Assembly (NCBI RefSeq): GCF_014200175.1
Contig: NZ_JACHBD010000016.1
Span: forward strand, 1 to 64,000
Source of the DNA: Rhizobium lentis
Lineage (GTDB): Bacteria > Pseudomonadota > Alphaproteobacteria > Rhizobiales > Rhizobiaceae
Direction: 5' to 3'
Length of the DNA stretch: 64,000 bases
Shown here piece by piece: positions 1 to 10,282 of the stretch. Position numbers and translations under genes: made by a program. Position 1 is the stretch's first letter, and each line of letters starts with the position of its first letter. A model generated the notes under the pieces. It searched no databases and was not told the DNA's origin. It saw only the letters and a list, made by a program, of their open reading frames with translations.

Positions 1-218
1 GATCGACCGGCTGCTAAAACCAAGCCAACGTCCCCCCGGCAATCCCGGCCAGATGAGCCTCCAATGGTGACAAAATTTAAACCGGACAGCAGTGGCTCAA
101 GGCCGAGCATGACGGAGCGTGGGATGGCTTCTGGAGCAGAACCGCAATGCCGGGCGGAGGAAGCCGTATTGATGAAGGCTGCTCGGGTCGCGCGGTCCAC
201 CCCGAGTGAAAGCAAGCC
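1..218. other. Left-edge stretch without a convincing gene
   Basis: A plus-strand frame is open from the window edge to about position 231 but has no recognisable protein motif and no visible start, so it could be the tail of a gene lying mostly outside the window or non-coding DNA. I see no RNA gene, repeat or hairpin here. Confidence 0.3.
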
Positions 219-539
219 TTGGTTGGACGGGTAGCGACGCTATCCTGCAACCAAAATCACATTCGAAGGAAGTGTTTTGCATTCAGGTCTATCCATTTCA
301 GCGTCGATATTGTGGGTCTTTTTCACGCTCAATTGTGGGTCTTTTTCACGCTCGTCTCTCTCGGTTTGGCGTGCTGGTTGGCGCGCTGGCCCAAAAGGAC
401 AAGCGTTGGAATCATCCTCGGAGCGCTTCTGGGGTTGGCTTTGATGTCGATTGCGTCAGTTCTGACCGGTTTCCTCGGAAGCGTTCTTCCCTTGGGGCAA
501 ATCGATTTCTGGCTCTCCAGTTTGACAGCGCAGATCTGA
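219..539 (+). CDS. Possible small membrane protein (doubtful)
   Basis: An open frame of 106 codons whose second half reads as two hydrophobic helices (about residues 38-53 and 64-88) separated by a short basic loop (RWPKR), as in a small inner-membrane hairpin protein. The first 35 residues do not look protein-like, and a 23-base tandem duplication at 309-354 shifts the frame just before the first helix. The true start could therefore be the TTG near 333, or the gene could be a remnant. No family is recognised and no good ribosome binding site precedes 219. Confidence 0.3.
   Translation: MVGRVATLSCNQNHIRRKCFAFRSIHFSVDIVGLFHAQLWVFFTLVSLGLACWLARWPKRTSVGIILGALLGLALMSIASVLTGFLGSVLPLGQIDFWLSSLTAQI
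309..354. repeat. 23-bp tandem duplication
   Basis: Two adjacent copies of a 23-base unit (309-331 and 332-354) beginning ATTGTGGGTC differ only in the last base. Because 23 is not a multiple of three, the duplication changes the reading frame of any gene crossing it. Confidence 0.85.
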
Positions 540-607
540 AGCAGACAATCATCACAGGAATTGACTGAAATGATCGTTTGCGCACCAATGCTGGTCCGAA
601 GCTGACC

Positions 608-1681
<1,074 letters not shown>

Positions 1682-3499
1682 TCAATTCGCCTCGCCCAGG
1701 ATGTGGAAGGCGAGGCCCTCCTCGCTCTCCTTGGCGGCCGATTTGATGACGGCGATTTCGGCGCTGACGCGGTTGATATCGTCAATGACGAGGCCTTCCG
1801 GCAGCTCGAGCACGCCGATCGAGCAACGCATCAGCGGAAACAGGGCTTCGGCGCCGGTGCGGTCGTGGCCGAGGATGCGGCCGTCGGCGCGGTGCTCTTC
1901 GGAATAGAGGTCGAGCACGTCGTCATGGAAATCGCTGATCAGCCGGTCGAGAATTTCCGCCAGCTCGTCCTGCGTCCAGCCGACGACTCCGATGAAGAAG
2001 TCGTCGCCGCCGACATGGCCGAGAAAATGCCGCTCGGCGAAGAAATAACGGCGCATCAGCGCGGCAAACAGCGAGATCGCATGGTCGCCGAGATGGAAGC
2101 CGTAGGCATCGTTGAACGGCTTGAAATTGTCGAAATCGCAGTAGCAGAAATGGCGGACCTCATCGCCGTCGCGGCCGGACTGGCGCATGAAATCGCGGAT
2201 GGCGCGATTGCCCGGCAGGCCGGTCAGCGGGTTCTGATCCTGGGCGGTCTTCAGCTGCTTCTCGTTGATGACCTTGATCAGCGAGGCGGCGGAGACGACG
2301 CCGGCATAACGCATATTGTCGGTCAGGATCAGGCAGTTGCTGCCTTCCATATTGGCGAAGATCGCCATCAGATGCTCAGCATCGCTGTCGAGGCCGACGA
2401 TCGGCGCCATCTCGACGAAATGCGAAATGCTGCGCTCATACATCTTGTTCTTCAGGAGATCGCGGCCGAAGGGCTGATAGATATATTCCTTGAGGTGATG
2501 CTCGTGGATGATGCCGCGCGGTTCGCAGTTGGCATTGAGCACGGGAAAGAAGGCCTGGCGCGGATTGCGGCGGAAAAGCTCGAAGACGCTGTCGATGGTG
2601 TCGTTTTCATAGACCGCGGGCAAGAGCTCGATCTGCTTGCGGATGAGGATCTCGTCGAGGGACTGGCTGCCCCGCTTGTTTTTCCCGAGCTCCTGCAGAT
2701 GCGGGAAGGACGGCGCCAGCTCCGACATGTGCGTCGTTGGCCGCGAAATGAACCAGCCCTGGACGAGGTCAACGCCATATTCGCGGCAGGCGATGAATTC
2801 GGCCTCGGTCTCGATGCCCTCGGCGATGACGCGGGTGCCGAGCACATGGGCGATGTTGGCAATGCTCTTCAAGAGATGGCGCTTGCGCGGGCTGCGGTCG
2901 ATCTCGGCAACGAAATGGCGGTCGATCTTGAGGTAATCGACCGCATGATCGCACAACAGTTTCATTTCGCCGTGACCGACGCCGAAATCGTCGATCGCCA
3001 GCTTGAAGCCGGCCTTGCGCAGCTTCGATACCAAGGCGGTAAATTCCGGCACGCTGGTATTGTCGAAGCGCTCGGAGAATTCGAAACAGATGGAAGACGG
3101 CGGGATATTCGCGGTCCTTAGATGCTGCAGCAGGTTCTCGACGAGGCGCTCGCCATGCGGGATCAGCCGGACATCGAGATTGAGGAACAGCGTGGCGCTG
3201 GAGAAATTCGACAGCGTCGCGAATTTGGCGAGCGCGCGGCTCGCAAGCATCTGTTCGAGCTGCAGCAACTGGCCGGCCTGATAGGCCTCGTCGAGAATGT
3301 CGGCCGGCGTGTCGAAGCCGATGCGTTCCTGGCCGCGCATCAGCGATTCATAACCGAATACCGTGCCGGTGCCGGCCTCGACGATCGGCTGGAAGGCATT
3401 CTCGACCACAAGCTTGGCAAGGGTGACGATCTGGTCGCTGGCATAACGGCGCAGGACGTCGGGCTCGACGGGGGCAGCCAGGGATGTGCCGGTTTTCAT
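1682..3499 (-). CDS. EAL-CBS-GGDEF cyclic-di-GMP signalling protein
   Basis: A cytosolic 605-residue protein with an N-terminal EAL phosphodiesterase domain (about 20-265), a CBS-like middle (about 280-420) and a C-terminal GGDEF domain. The EAL signature reads ESL. Metal and catalytic motifs FEFSERFDNT, AIDDFGVGHG, YLKIDRHF and AEGIETEAE are all present, so phosphodiesterase activity is plausible. The GGDEF motif reads GGDDF after the usual TGLPGNRA, so cyclase activity or GTP binding is possible but uncertain. No membrane segment is seen, so the CBS pair probably senses a small molecule. The ATG at 3499 follows a GGAG sequence and is preferred over the open frame reaching 3646, whose first 49 residues look non-family. 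Confidence 0.9.
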   Translation of the reverse strand: MKTGTSLAAPVEPDVLRRYASDQIVTLAKLVVENAFQPIVEAGTGTVFGYESLMRGQERIGFDTPADILDEAYQAGQLLQLEQMLASRALAKFATLSNFSSATLFLNLDVRLIPHGERLVENLLQHLRTANIPPSSICFEFSERFDNTSVPEFTALVSKLRKAGFKLAIDDFGVGHGEMKLLCDHAVDYLKIDRHFVAEIDRSPRKRHLLKSIANIAHVLGTRVIAEGIETEAEFIACREYGVDLVQGWFISRPTTHMSELAPSFPHLQELGKNKRGSQSLDEILIRKQIELLPAVYENDTIDSVFELFRRNPRQAFFPVLNANCEPRGIIHEHHLKEYIYQPFGRDLLKNKMYERSISHFVEMAPIVGLDSDAEHLMAIFANMEGSNCLILTDNMRYAGVVSAASLIKVINEKQLKTAQDQNPLTGLPGNRAIRDFMRQSGRDGDEVRHFCYCDFDNFKPFNDAYGFHLGDHAISLFAALMRRYFFAERHFLGHVGGDDFFIGVVGWTQDELAEILDRLISDFHDDVLDLYSEEHRADGRILGHDRTGAEALFPLMRCSIGVLELPEGLVIDDINRVSAEIAVIKSAAKESEEGLAFHILGEAN

Positions 3500-3658
3500 C
3501 TCGGCCGAGCTCCGGTGTGATTTGTTCTTCTTGAGCCAGGACCATGCGGCAGAAGGATCAATGAACCCTTTCGCCAATGTGAAAGTTTTGTGAAAGACGC
3601 GAACCATTGTTGCGCGTTCGGCGTTTAATCGAATTCCCCCATGCAATCAGAGGCTTGT

Positions 3659-3901
3659 TCAGGCGGAGCGACGGCGCTGCGCCTCATGATCGGCAAACAT
3701 GTCGGCGACGCATCTGCCGCCCGAGGCAACGCTCTCGCCATCCAGGGGATCGGCCTTGATTTCGCCGAGCTTGCGGGCGCTATCCCAGAGGCGGAGCGCC
3801 TCGCGGACGACCTCGCTGCTCGAGGCGTAGCCGCCATTATCGACGGCGGCGCGGATGCCCGCTGCCTGTTGCGGAGAGATGGAAACGGTGACCATCGGCA
3901 T
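3659..3901 (-). CDS. ParD-like type II antitoxin (orphan)
   Basis: An 80-residue ribbon-helix-helix protein of the ParD/CopG type. The N-terminal strand MVTVSISPQQ and the helices with YASSSEVVREALRLW match the DNA-binding core of ParD antitoxins, and the acidic-to-basic C-terminal tail would wrap a ParE toxin. A parE gene normally follows parD directly, often overlapping it. Here the next reading frame on the strand is the c-di-GMP gene and no ParE-like frame exists within 300 bases on either side. It may be a solitary antitoxin or repressor, or serve a toxin encoded elsewhere. Confidence 0.8.
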   Translation of the reverse strand: MPMVTVSISPQQAAGIRAAVDNGGYASSSEVVREALRLWDSARKLGEIKADPLDGESVASGGRCVADMFADHEAQRRRSA

Positions 3902-4081
3902 GAACTTCCTCCCTTTTTATTCTGGCAGTACCTGCCTTTGGGGGACGCATGACCATTTGCGGCGATCGCTCGGGGCCGCCCGCAGTTGGCGGTCGGCGCA
4001 TAATCCGTTCAGTCTAATCCCCTGACATGTCCTTGTCAAAACAAGTGCGCCGAAAAGTCCGGCGACGTCGTTTTGGATGGC

Positions 4082-4630
4082 TCAGCTGCGCAAGCCGAGA
4101 CCGAAGGCGATCATCGTCCATCCCTGAATGACGAGATCGACGGCCAGGAAAAGACCGAGAATCCAGAGGCTGTTCACCGGCCAGCCGAGCGCGATGACAA
4201 AGCCGGCCAGCGCCGTCATGACGCCGCTGGCCGCGATCCAGCGCCAGCCCTTCAGCGGTCGCATCCGCATCCCGACCCAGAGACGGAAGACCCCGGCCAC
4301 CAGCAGCGCAATGGCTAGAAACAGGGTCAAGGCCGCCGAAGTGAAGATGGGATTGATGAAGGCGCAGATGCCGGCAAGCACGTAAAGCACGCCGCTCAGA
4401 GCCCAGAAGAGCACTTGATCCCAACGGCGCACCTGAAAAGCGTGGACGAGATAGATGACGCCGCCCGCCAGCATGAGCATGCCGACGTAAAAGACCGAGG
4501 CGACGGTGGCCATCAACAAGTTGCTGAGGGCGATGAGACCGCAGATAAGAAGCAGAACGCCGAGGCCGAGGAACCATGCCCATTTCGACCGCAACGGGGA
4601 TCCGGGCATTTCGTTGAAGACGCTGGTCAT
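4082..4630 (-). CDS. HdeD-family inner-membrane protein
   Basis: A 182-residue hydrophobic protein with about six membrane helices and the HdeD (DUF308) pattern of short repeated helices, for example LLLICGLIALSNLL and MLMLAGGVIYLVHAF. E. coli HdeD is an acid-resistance membrane protein; function in rhizobia is not established. The open frame extends to 4729, but an AGGAGG ribosome binding site eight bases before the ATG at 4630 fixes the start. It is divergent from betI and its upstream region contains the BetI-type operator, so BetI could affect it too (inference). Confidence 0.85.
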   Translation of the reverse strand: MTSVFNEMPGSPLRSKWAWFLGLGVLLLICGLIALSNLLMATVASVFYVGMLMLAGGVIYLVHAFQVRRWDQVLFWALSGVLYVLAGICAFINPIFTSAALTLFLAIALLVAGVFRLWVGMRMRPLKGWRWIAASGVMTALAGFVIALGWPVNSLWILGLFLAVDLVIQGWTMIAFGLGLRS

Positions 4631-4713
4631 AGCACACCTCCTGATCAACTTCGAATATGTTGCGCCCGTTTCTTCCGAAAAGATCTGCGCGAACAATTCG
4701 GCCAAGATTTTTG

Positions 4714-4733
4714 TTGATTGATCAGTCAATCAA
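4714..4733. promoter_or_regulatory. Probable BetI operator
   Basis: A perfect inverted repeat TTGATTGA-N4-TCAATCAA lies 38 bases upstream of the betI start. It closely resembles the TTGATTG-type site bound by the choline-sensing repressor BetI in enterobacteria. It sits between divergent HdeD and betI genes, where it would autoregulate betI and control betBA. Confidence 0.75.
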
Positions 4734-4770
4734 AAATATCCTTATCGGAAATTCGTTAGGAGTTGGCATT

Positions 4771-5358
4771 TTGCCGAAAGTTGGAATGGAGCCGGTGCGC
4801 CGCAAGGCGCTTCTCGACGCGGCGCTGCGGGTGATCGGCGATCACGGCTCGCTTGCCGTCACAATGTCCGACATCGCCCGCCAGGCCGGCGTGTCGCCGG
4901 CCCTTGCCCATCATTATTTCGGCAGTAAGGAGCAGTTGCTGATCGAGACGATCCGCTCGCTGTTGCGGCAACTGCGCCGCGATACGGTGGCGGCCCTGAA
5001 GGCGGCGCGGACGCCGCGCGAGCGGCTGTCGGCCGTCATCCGCGTCAGCTTCCATGCCGACCAGTTCGCGCCCGACACGATCGCCGCATGGCTTGCTTTC
5101 TATGCCGAGGCGCAGCGCTCGGAAGAGACGCGCCGCTTCCTGGTGATCTACGCCGGCCGCCTGCGCTCCAACCTGCTTGTCGATCTCAAGGCGCTGCTGC
5201 CGACCGATGCCGCAGAACGCGCCGCCGAAGGCGCTGCGGCGATGATCGACGGGCTCTATATCAGGCAAAGTCTGAAATCGGCGCCGATCGGCATCGCAGC
5301 CTCGATCGCGCTGACGGAGGATTATTTGAACGCGCTTCTATCCACCCCCGCCCCCTAA
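4771..5358 (+). CDS. betI: Choline-responsive TetR repressor BetI
   Basis: A 195-residue TetR-family repressor. The N terminus [19 protein letters not shown] aligns with the canonical BetI start, followed by the helix-turn-helix [20 protein letters not shown] and the C-terminal choline-binding TetR domain. The chosen TTG start at 4771 gives the family length and has a TAGGAG ribosome binding site eight bases upstream; the longer open frame from 4657 would run through the operator. It is the first gene of betI-betB-betA, ending 11 bases before betB. BetI represses the bet genes until choline is present. Confidence 0.93.
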   Translation: MPKVGMEPVRRKALLDAALRVIGDHGSLAVTMSDIARQAGVSPALAHHYFGSKEQLLIETIRSLLRQLRRDTVAALKAARTPRERLSAVIRVSFHADQFAPDTIAAWLAFYAEAQRSEETRRFLVIYAGRLRSNLLVDLKALLPTDAAERAAEGAAAMIDGLYIRQSLKSAPIGIAASIALTEDYLNALLSTPAP

Positions 5359-5369
5359 GGACAAATGAC

Positions 5370-6833
5370 ATGAAAGCCCAGCCGAAAGCCTCGCACTTCA
5401 TCGATGGCGAATATGTCGAGGATAGCGACGGCGCCGTCATCGAGAGCCTCTATCCCGCCACCGGCGAAGTGATCGCCCGGCTGCATGCCGCAACGCCTGC
5501 GATCGTCGAGAAGGCGATCGCCGCGGCCAAGCGCGCCCAGCCGGAATGGGCCGCGATGAGCCCTATGGCGCGCGGCCGCATCTTGAAGCGCGCCGCCGAG
5601 ATCATGCGCGAGCGCAACCGCGAGCTCTCCGAACTGGAAACGCTCGACACCGGCAAGCCGATCCAGGAGACGATCGTCGCCGATCCGACCTCGGGCGCCG
5701 ATGCCTTCGAATTCTTCGGCGGCGTCGCGCCGGCCGGGCTTAACGGTTCCCATATCCCGCTCGGCCAGGATTTCGCCTATACCAAGCGGGTGCCGCTCGG
5801 CGTCTGCGTCGGCATCGGCGCCTGGAACTATCCGCAGCAGATCGCCTGCTGGAAAGCTGCCCCGGCGCTGATCTCAGGCAATGCCATGGTCTTCAAGCCC
5901 TCGGAAAACACCCCGCTCGGCGCCTTGAAGATCGCCGAAATCCTGCATGAGGCGGGGCTACCGAAGGGGCTCTTCAACGTCATCCAGGGCGACCGCGACA
6001 CCGGGCCGCTGCTCGTCAACCATCCCGACGTCGCCAAGGTGTCACTGACCGGATCAGTGCCCACCGGGCGCCGGGTGGCGGCGGCTGCCGCCGGCAACCT
6101 CAAGCATGTGACGATGGAACTCGGCGGCAAGTCGCCGCTCATCGTCTTCGATGACGCCGATCTCGATTCGGCGGTCGGCGGGGCCATGCTCGGCAATTTC
6201 TATTCGACCGGCCAGGTCTGCTCGAACGGCACGCGCGTCTTCGTACAGAAGGGTATCAAGGTGGAGTTCCTGAAGCGGTTGAAGGCGCGCACCGAGGCGA
6301 TGCGGATCGGCGACCCGATGGACGAGGCGACGCAGATCGGGCCAATGGTTTCCTGGGCGCAGCGCGAGAAGGTGATCGCCTATATCGAAAAGGGCAAGGC
6401 CGAGGGCGCCACGCTGATTGCCGGCGGCGGCATTCCGAACAACGTCTCCGGCGAAGGCTACTACGTGCAGCCGACCGTCTTTGCCGACGTCACCGACGAG
6501 ATGACCATCGCCCGCGAGGAGATCTTCGGGCCTGTGATGTCGGTGCTCGATTTCGACGAGGAGGACGAGGTGATCACCCGCGCCAATGCCAGCGAATTCG
6601 GCCTCTCCGGCGGCGTCTTCACCGCCGACCTCACCCGCGCCCACCGCGTCGTCGACCGGCTGGAGGCCGGCACGCTCTGGATCAATACCTATAATCTCTG
6701 CCCGGTGGAAATCCCCTTCGGCGGCTCGAAACAATCCGGCTTCGGCCGGGAGAATTCGCTGGCGGCGCTGGAGCATTATTCCGAACTGAAGACGGTTTAC
6801 GTCGGCATGGGGCCGGTGCAGGCGCCTTATTGA
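5370..6833 (+). CDS. betB: Betaine aldehyde dehydrogenase
   Basis: A 487-residue NAD(P)-dependent aldehyde dehydrogenase oxidising betaine aldehyde to glycine betaine, the second step of osmoprotectant synthesis from choline. The ALDH catalytic glutamate motif MELGGKSPL and the nucleophile cysteine in GQVCSNGTR are intact, and the Rossmann region includes [11 protein letters not shown]. The segment [18 protein letters not shown] near the C terminus is typical of BetB. The ATG at 5370 gives the correct family length; an upstream in-frame extension overlaps betI in another frame and is not used. Confidence 0.96.
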   Translation: MKAQPKASHFIDGEYVEDSDGAVIESLYPATGEVIARLHAATPAIVEKAIAAAKRAQPEWAAMSPMARGRILKRAAEIMRERNRELSELETLDTGKPIQETIVADPTSGADAFEFFGGVAPAGLNGSHIPLGQDFAYTKRVPLGVCVGIGAWNYPQQIACWKAAPALISGNAMVFKPSENTPLGALKIAEILHEAGLPKGLFNVIQGDRDTGPLLVNHPDVAKVSLTGSVPTGRRVAAAAAGNLKHVTMELGGKSPLIVFDDADLDSAVGGAMLGNFYSTGQVCSNGTRVFVQKGIKVEFLKRLKARTEAMRIGDPMDEATQIGPMVSWAQREKVIAYIEKGKAEGATLIAGGGIPNNVSGEGYYVQPTVFADVTDEMTIAREEIFGPVMSVLDFDEEDEVITRANASEFGLSGGVFTADLTRAHRVVDRLEAGTLWINTYNLCPVEIPFGGSKQSGFGRENSLAALEHYSELKTVYVGMGPVQAPY

Positions 6834-6845
6834 GAGTGGGAGAAG

Positions 6846-6996
6846 ACCCCTCCCCAACCCCTCCCCACAAGCGGGGGGCAAGCCCGCGGCATCGGTTTTG
6901 TTCTCCCTCGATCGCACCGTTTGCGGCGCTGATTTCGGAGTGAGGCAGTGCCGCAAGTTAAGCCCTCCCCCTTGTGGGGAGGGGTTTGGGGCGGGG
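6846..6996. repeat. Inverted repeat in the betB-betA gap
   Basis: The 199-base gap between betB and betA holds two C-rich arms (6846-6871 and 6971-6996) that are near-perfect reverse complements, each containing CCTCCCC-type blocks next to CACAAG or CTTGTG. They could fold into a long stem in betBA mRNA. This resembles dispersed rhizobial intergenic palindromes rather than a classical terminator, since no T-run follows. Confidence 0.65.
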
Positions 6997-7032
6997 ACTT
7001 TGAACCGTTGCAAAAGAATCTAAGGGAACGTC

Positions 7033-8685
7033 ATGCAACAAGCAGATTTCGTCATCATCGGCTCGGGCTCGGCGGGGTCCGCCCTCGCCTATCGCCTCTC
7101 CGAAGACGGCAAGAATTCCGTCATCGTCATCGAGGCGGGCGGCAGCGATTTCGGGCCGTTCATCCAGATGCCGGCGGCCCTTGCCTGGCCTATGAGCATG
7201 AAGCGCTACAATTGGGGCTATCTCTCCGAGCCGGAGCCCAACCTCAACAACCGGCGCATCACCGCGCCGCGCGGCAAGGTGATCGGCGGCTCCTCCTCGA
7301 TCAACGGCATGGTCTATGTTCGCGGCCATGCGGAGGACTTCAACCGCTGGGAGGAGCTCGGCGCCAGCGGCTGGGCCTATGCCGACGTTCTGCCCTATTT
7401 CAAGCGGATGGAGCATTCGCATGGCGGCGAGGAAGGCTGGCGCGGTACCGACGGGCCGCTGCATGTCCAGCGCGGCGGCTTCACCAATCCACTGTTTCGC
7501 GCCTTCATCGAAGCCGGCAAACAAGCCGGCTTCGAGACGACCGAGGATTATAACGGCAGCAAGCAGGAAGGCTTCGGACTGATGGAGCAGACCATCTTTG
7601 CCGGCCGCCGCTGGTCTGCCGCCAATGCCTATCTGAAACCGGCGCTGAAGCGGGACAATGTCGGGATCGTCTACGGCCTGGCGCGCAAGATCGTCATCGA
7701 GGACGGGCGGGCGACCGGCGTCGAAATCGAACGCGGCGGCAGGATCGAGGTCGTCAAGGCGAACCGCGAGGTGATCGTCTCGGCCTCCTCCTTCAATTCG
7801 CCGAAGCTTTTGATGCTGTCGGGCATTGGCCCGGCTGCGCATCTGAAAGAGATGGGCATCGCGGTGAAAGCCGATAGGCCGGGCGTCGGCGCCAATCTGC
7901 AGGACCATATGGAATTCTACTTCCAGCAGGTGAGCACCAAGCCGGTGTCGCTCTATTCCTGGCTGCCGTGGTTCTGGCAGGGGGTGGCGGGCGCGCAATG
8001 GCTGCTGTCGAAGGGCGGGCTCGGCGCCTCCAACCAGTTCGAGGCCTGCGCCTTCCTACGCTCGGCACCCGGGCTGAAACAGCCCGATATTCAGTATCAT
8101 TTCCTCCCCGTTGCGATCAGCTATGACGGCAAGGCGGCGGCGAAAAGCCATGGCTTCCAGGTGCATGTCGGCTATAACCTGTCGAAATCGCGCGGCAACG
8201 TGACGCTGCGCTCGCCCGACCCGAAGGCCGAGCCGGTGCTGCGCTTCAACTATATGAGCCATCCGGAGGATTGGGAAAAATTCCGCCACTGCGTCCGCCT
8301 GACCCGCGAGATCTTCGGGCAGACCGCCTTCGACGCCTATCGCGGCCCGGAGATCCAGCCGGGTGAAGGCGTGCAAAGCGACGAAGAGATCGATGCCTTC
8401 CTGCGCGAGCATCTGGAAAGCGCCTATCACCCCTGCGGAACCTGCAAGATGGGCGCCAAGGACGATCCGATGGCGGTGGTCGATCCGCAGACGCGGGTGA
8501 TCGGCGTCGAGGCCTTGCGCGTCGCCGACAGCTCGATCTTCCCGCATGTCACCTACGGCAATCTGAACGGCCCCTCGATCATGACCGGCGAGAAGGCCGC
8601 CGACCACATCCTCGGCAAACAGCCGCTGGCGCGCTCGAACCAGGAACCCTGGGTCAATCCAAGGGCGGCCGTCAGCGACCGGTGA
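7033..8685 (+). CDS. betA: Choline dehydrogenase (GMC oxidoreductase)
   Basis: A 550-residue FAD-dependent GMC oxidoreductase converting choline to betaine aldehyde, using the respiratory chain as acceptor. The N-terminal FAD motif [19 protein letters not shown] is followed by GMC signature 1 ([19 protein letters not shown]) and signature 2 ([18 protein letters not shown]). The C-terminal active-site residues lie in HPCGTCKMG and GNLNGPSIM. An AAGGGA ribosome binding site precedes the ATG. It closes the bet cluster; betB acts on its product. Confidence 0.96.
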   Translation: MQQADFVIIGSGSAGSALAYRLSEDGKNSVIVIEAGGSDFGPFIQMPAALAWPMSMKRYNWGYLSEPEPNLNNRRITAPRGKVIGGSSSINGMVYVRGHAEDFNRWEELGASGWAYADVLPYFKRMEHSHGGEEGWRGTDGPLHVQRGGFTNPLFRAFIEAGKQAGFETTEDYNGSKQEGFGLMEQTIFAGRRWSAANAYLKPALKRDNVGIVYGLARKIVIEDGRATGVEIERGGRIEVVKANREVIVSASSFNSPKLLMLSGIGPAAHLKEMGIAVKADRPGVGANLQDHMEFYFQQVSTKPVSLYSWLPWFWQGVAGAQWLLSKGGLGASNQFEACAFLRSAPGLKQPDIQYHFLPVAISYDGKAAAKSHGFQVHVGYNLSKSRGNVTLRSPDPKAEPVLRFNYMSHPEDWEKFRHCVRLTREIFGQTAFDAYRGPEIQPGEGVQSDEEIDAFLREHLESAYHPCGTCKMGAKDDPMAVVDPQTRVIGVEALRVADSSIFPHVTYGNLNGPSIMTGEKAADHILGKQPLARSNQEPWVNPRAAVSDR

Positions 8686-8763
8686 TGGCGGGTCTGCTCA
8701 AGCGTCCGTTGTCAGACCAGACGACACCCTGTAGGTTGCAACGACACTCGGGAGACTGGAAAC

Positions 8764-9201
8764 ATGGCGCTCAAGCGGATGGACAATGTCGGAATCGTCG
8801 TTGAAGATCTTGGAGGCGCGATCGATTTCTTTCGCGAACTCGGCCTCGAATTCGAAGGGCGGGCGACGATCGAAGGCGAATGGGCCGGACGAGTGACCGG
8901 ACTGGGCGATCAGCATGTCGAGATCGCCATGATGCGCACACCGGATGGGCACAGCCGGCTCGAGCTCTCCCGCTTCCTCAGGCCTGATGTCGTCGCAGAT
9001 CATCGCGATGCCCCGGTCAACGCCCTCGGCTACCTCCGCGCCATGTTCACCGTCGACGATATCGACGAGACGCTCGAAAGGCTCCGCACCCGCGGCGCAC
9101 AGCTCGTCGGCGAAGTCGTTCGGTACAAGGACGCGTATCGGCTCTGCTACATCCGTGGCCCTGAAGGGCTTCTCATCGGACTCGCCCAGGAACTCGGCTG
9201 A
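8764..9201 (+). CDS. VOC (glyoxalase/bleomycin-resistance fold) protein
   Basis: A 145-residue vicinal-oxygen-chelate protein with two beta-alpha-beta-beta-beta halves: VGIVVEDLGGAIDFFRELGL at the N terminus and FTVDDIDETLERLRTRGA in the second half. The C-terminal YIRGPEGLLIGLAQ carries the usual metal-binding glutamate position. Family members isomerise, cleave or bind small molecules; the substrate here is unknown. It follows betA by 78 bases with its own GGGAG ribosome binding site and may or may not be cotranscribed. Confidence 0.85.
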   Translation: MALKRMDNVGIVVEDLGGAIDFFRELGLEFEGRATIEGEWAGRVTGLGDQHVEIAMMRTPDGHSRLELSRFLRPDVVADHRDAPVNALGYLRAMFTVDDIDETLERLRTRGAQLVGEVVRYKDAYRLCYIRGPEGLLIGLAQELG

Positions 9202-9273
9202 GCCTGGCAGACCAGGAATGGTCCGCAAGTCGAAGGGCTTCCGAGGCTATAACGCCGTTTCACGAACATATCG

Positions 9274-9747
9274 TCAGAGAAATCCGATCCATCGCCCCGC
9301 CAATAAGGCGGCGGTCCAAGTTGCCGCCGACAGGGCTGCGGAGAAGCGCAGGCGGGGGCGGATCAGGCCGGTTGTCAGGAGCGTCTTCCACCCTTGCCCG
9401 AGATGGACAGCAAGGAGGTTGAGAAGGCCGAACCCGATCAGGGCGAGCTTGGCGAGGAAGGCGGGATTGGCGGCATATTCGACCGCTCGCACGCTGAAGA
9501 GACAGAAGCCGGTGACGACGGCGGCGGCAAGGCCGATGCCCGCCGCGCGCGACAGAAACGGTGCGATGATCTCCGCCGGCACTTTGCGGAAGCAGCCGGC
9601 GAGCCTCAGATCGAGCGGCAGGATGGCGCCGACGAGAAGGCCGATCGCAAGGATATGGCCGGCATTGACGAACATGTAGAGGGTTGCGGAGCGCCGGAGT
9701 GCAACCGCGGGCATCGTGGCCGACACCCATTCGAGAACGGCGATCAC
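9274..9747 (-). CDS. DUF6644-like membrane protein
   Basis: A 157-residue hydrophobic protein with about four membrane helices, including YMFVNAGHILAIGLLVGAIL and AAGIGLAAAVVTGFCLFSV. The histidine and arginine pattern and the neighbouring DUF6152 gene suit the DUF6644 family of uncharacterised membrane proteins, which are often paired with DUF6152. It lies six bases downstream of that gene, so they form a two-gene operon. Function is unknown; cytochrome-like electron transfer has not been shown from this sequence. Confidence 0.65.
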   Translation of the reverse strand: MIAVLEWVSATMPAVALRRSATLYMFVNAGHILAIGLLVGAILPLDLRLAGCFRKVPAEIIAPFLSRAAGIGLAAAVVTGFCLFSVRAVEYAANPAFLAKLALIGFGLLNLLAVHLGQGWKTLLTTGLIRPRLRFSAALSAATWTAALLAGRWIGFL

Positions 9748-9753
9748 GACGGA

Positions 9754-10140
9754 TCAGTTCGTCCGGATGCGATCGGGATAGATATCGTAGCGCTTCTCGC
9801 CGATGATGATGCGCACGGCCTTCATCCGCTTCTCGTTGCGATCCTGCGAACGGTTGCCGAGGGCGATCACCTGGTCGCCGGGCTTGGCAACGCCCTCGAC
9901 GAAACCGGAACGCTCCGTCTGGCGCGGATTGCCGAGTTCGACGCGCCAGACGCCGTCATCGGCGGTCGCCACATCGAGCGTCGGATGCGGCCCGCCCCAT
10001 GATATTTTCTCGATGGTGCCGCGCAGCTCGATCTGGTCCACCTCCGCCCATGACCAGCCGTGATGGGCGGCAGCGCCTGTGGCAAGGGCAGCCGACAGGC
10101 CGACGGCAGCCAGAACATGCTTTATCGAAAGTGCAAACAT
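9754..10140 (-). CDS. DUF6152-like secreted protein
   Basis: A 128-residue protein with a signal peptide (hydrophobic segment about 8-22, cleavage likely after GAAA) followed by HHGWSW and a beta-rich domain with KISWGGPHPTLDV and EKRYDIYPDR. These features match the DUF6152 family of periplasmic proteins. The ATG at 10140 is chosen because it opens the signal peptide and follows AGGGAGA; the longer frame to 10242 adds a non-signal leader. It is upstream of the DUF6644-like gene in the same operon. Confidence 0.7.
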   Translation of the reverse strand: MFALSIKHVLAAVGLSAALATGAAAHHGWSWAEVDQIELRGTIEKISWGGPHPTLDVATADDGVWRVELGNPRQTERSGFVEGVAKPGDQVIALGNRSQDRNEKRMKAVRIIIGEKRYDIYPDRIRTN

Positions 10141-10282
10141 GGATCTTCTCCCTACCCGAATGGGCAGGGAGGTGGAGCACTGCATCAGCGAATAAAGCCA
10201 TTTCACCAAATCTTGAAGAAAGGGATGGTCCTTGCCCCGCAAACGGGGTTAGGAAGACAGCATTTCCAACATTCGTTCCGGC

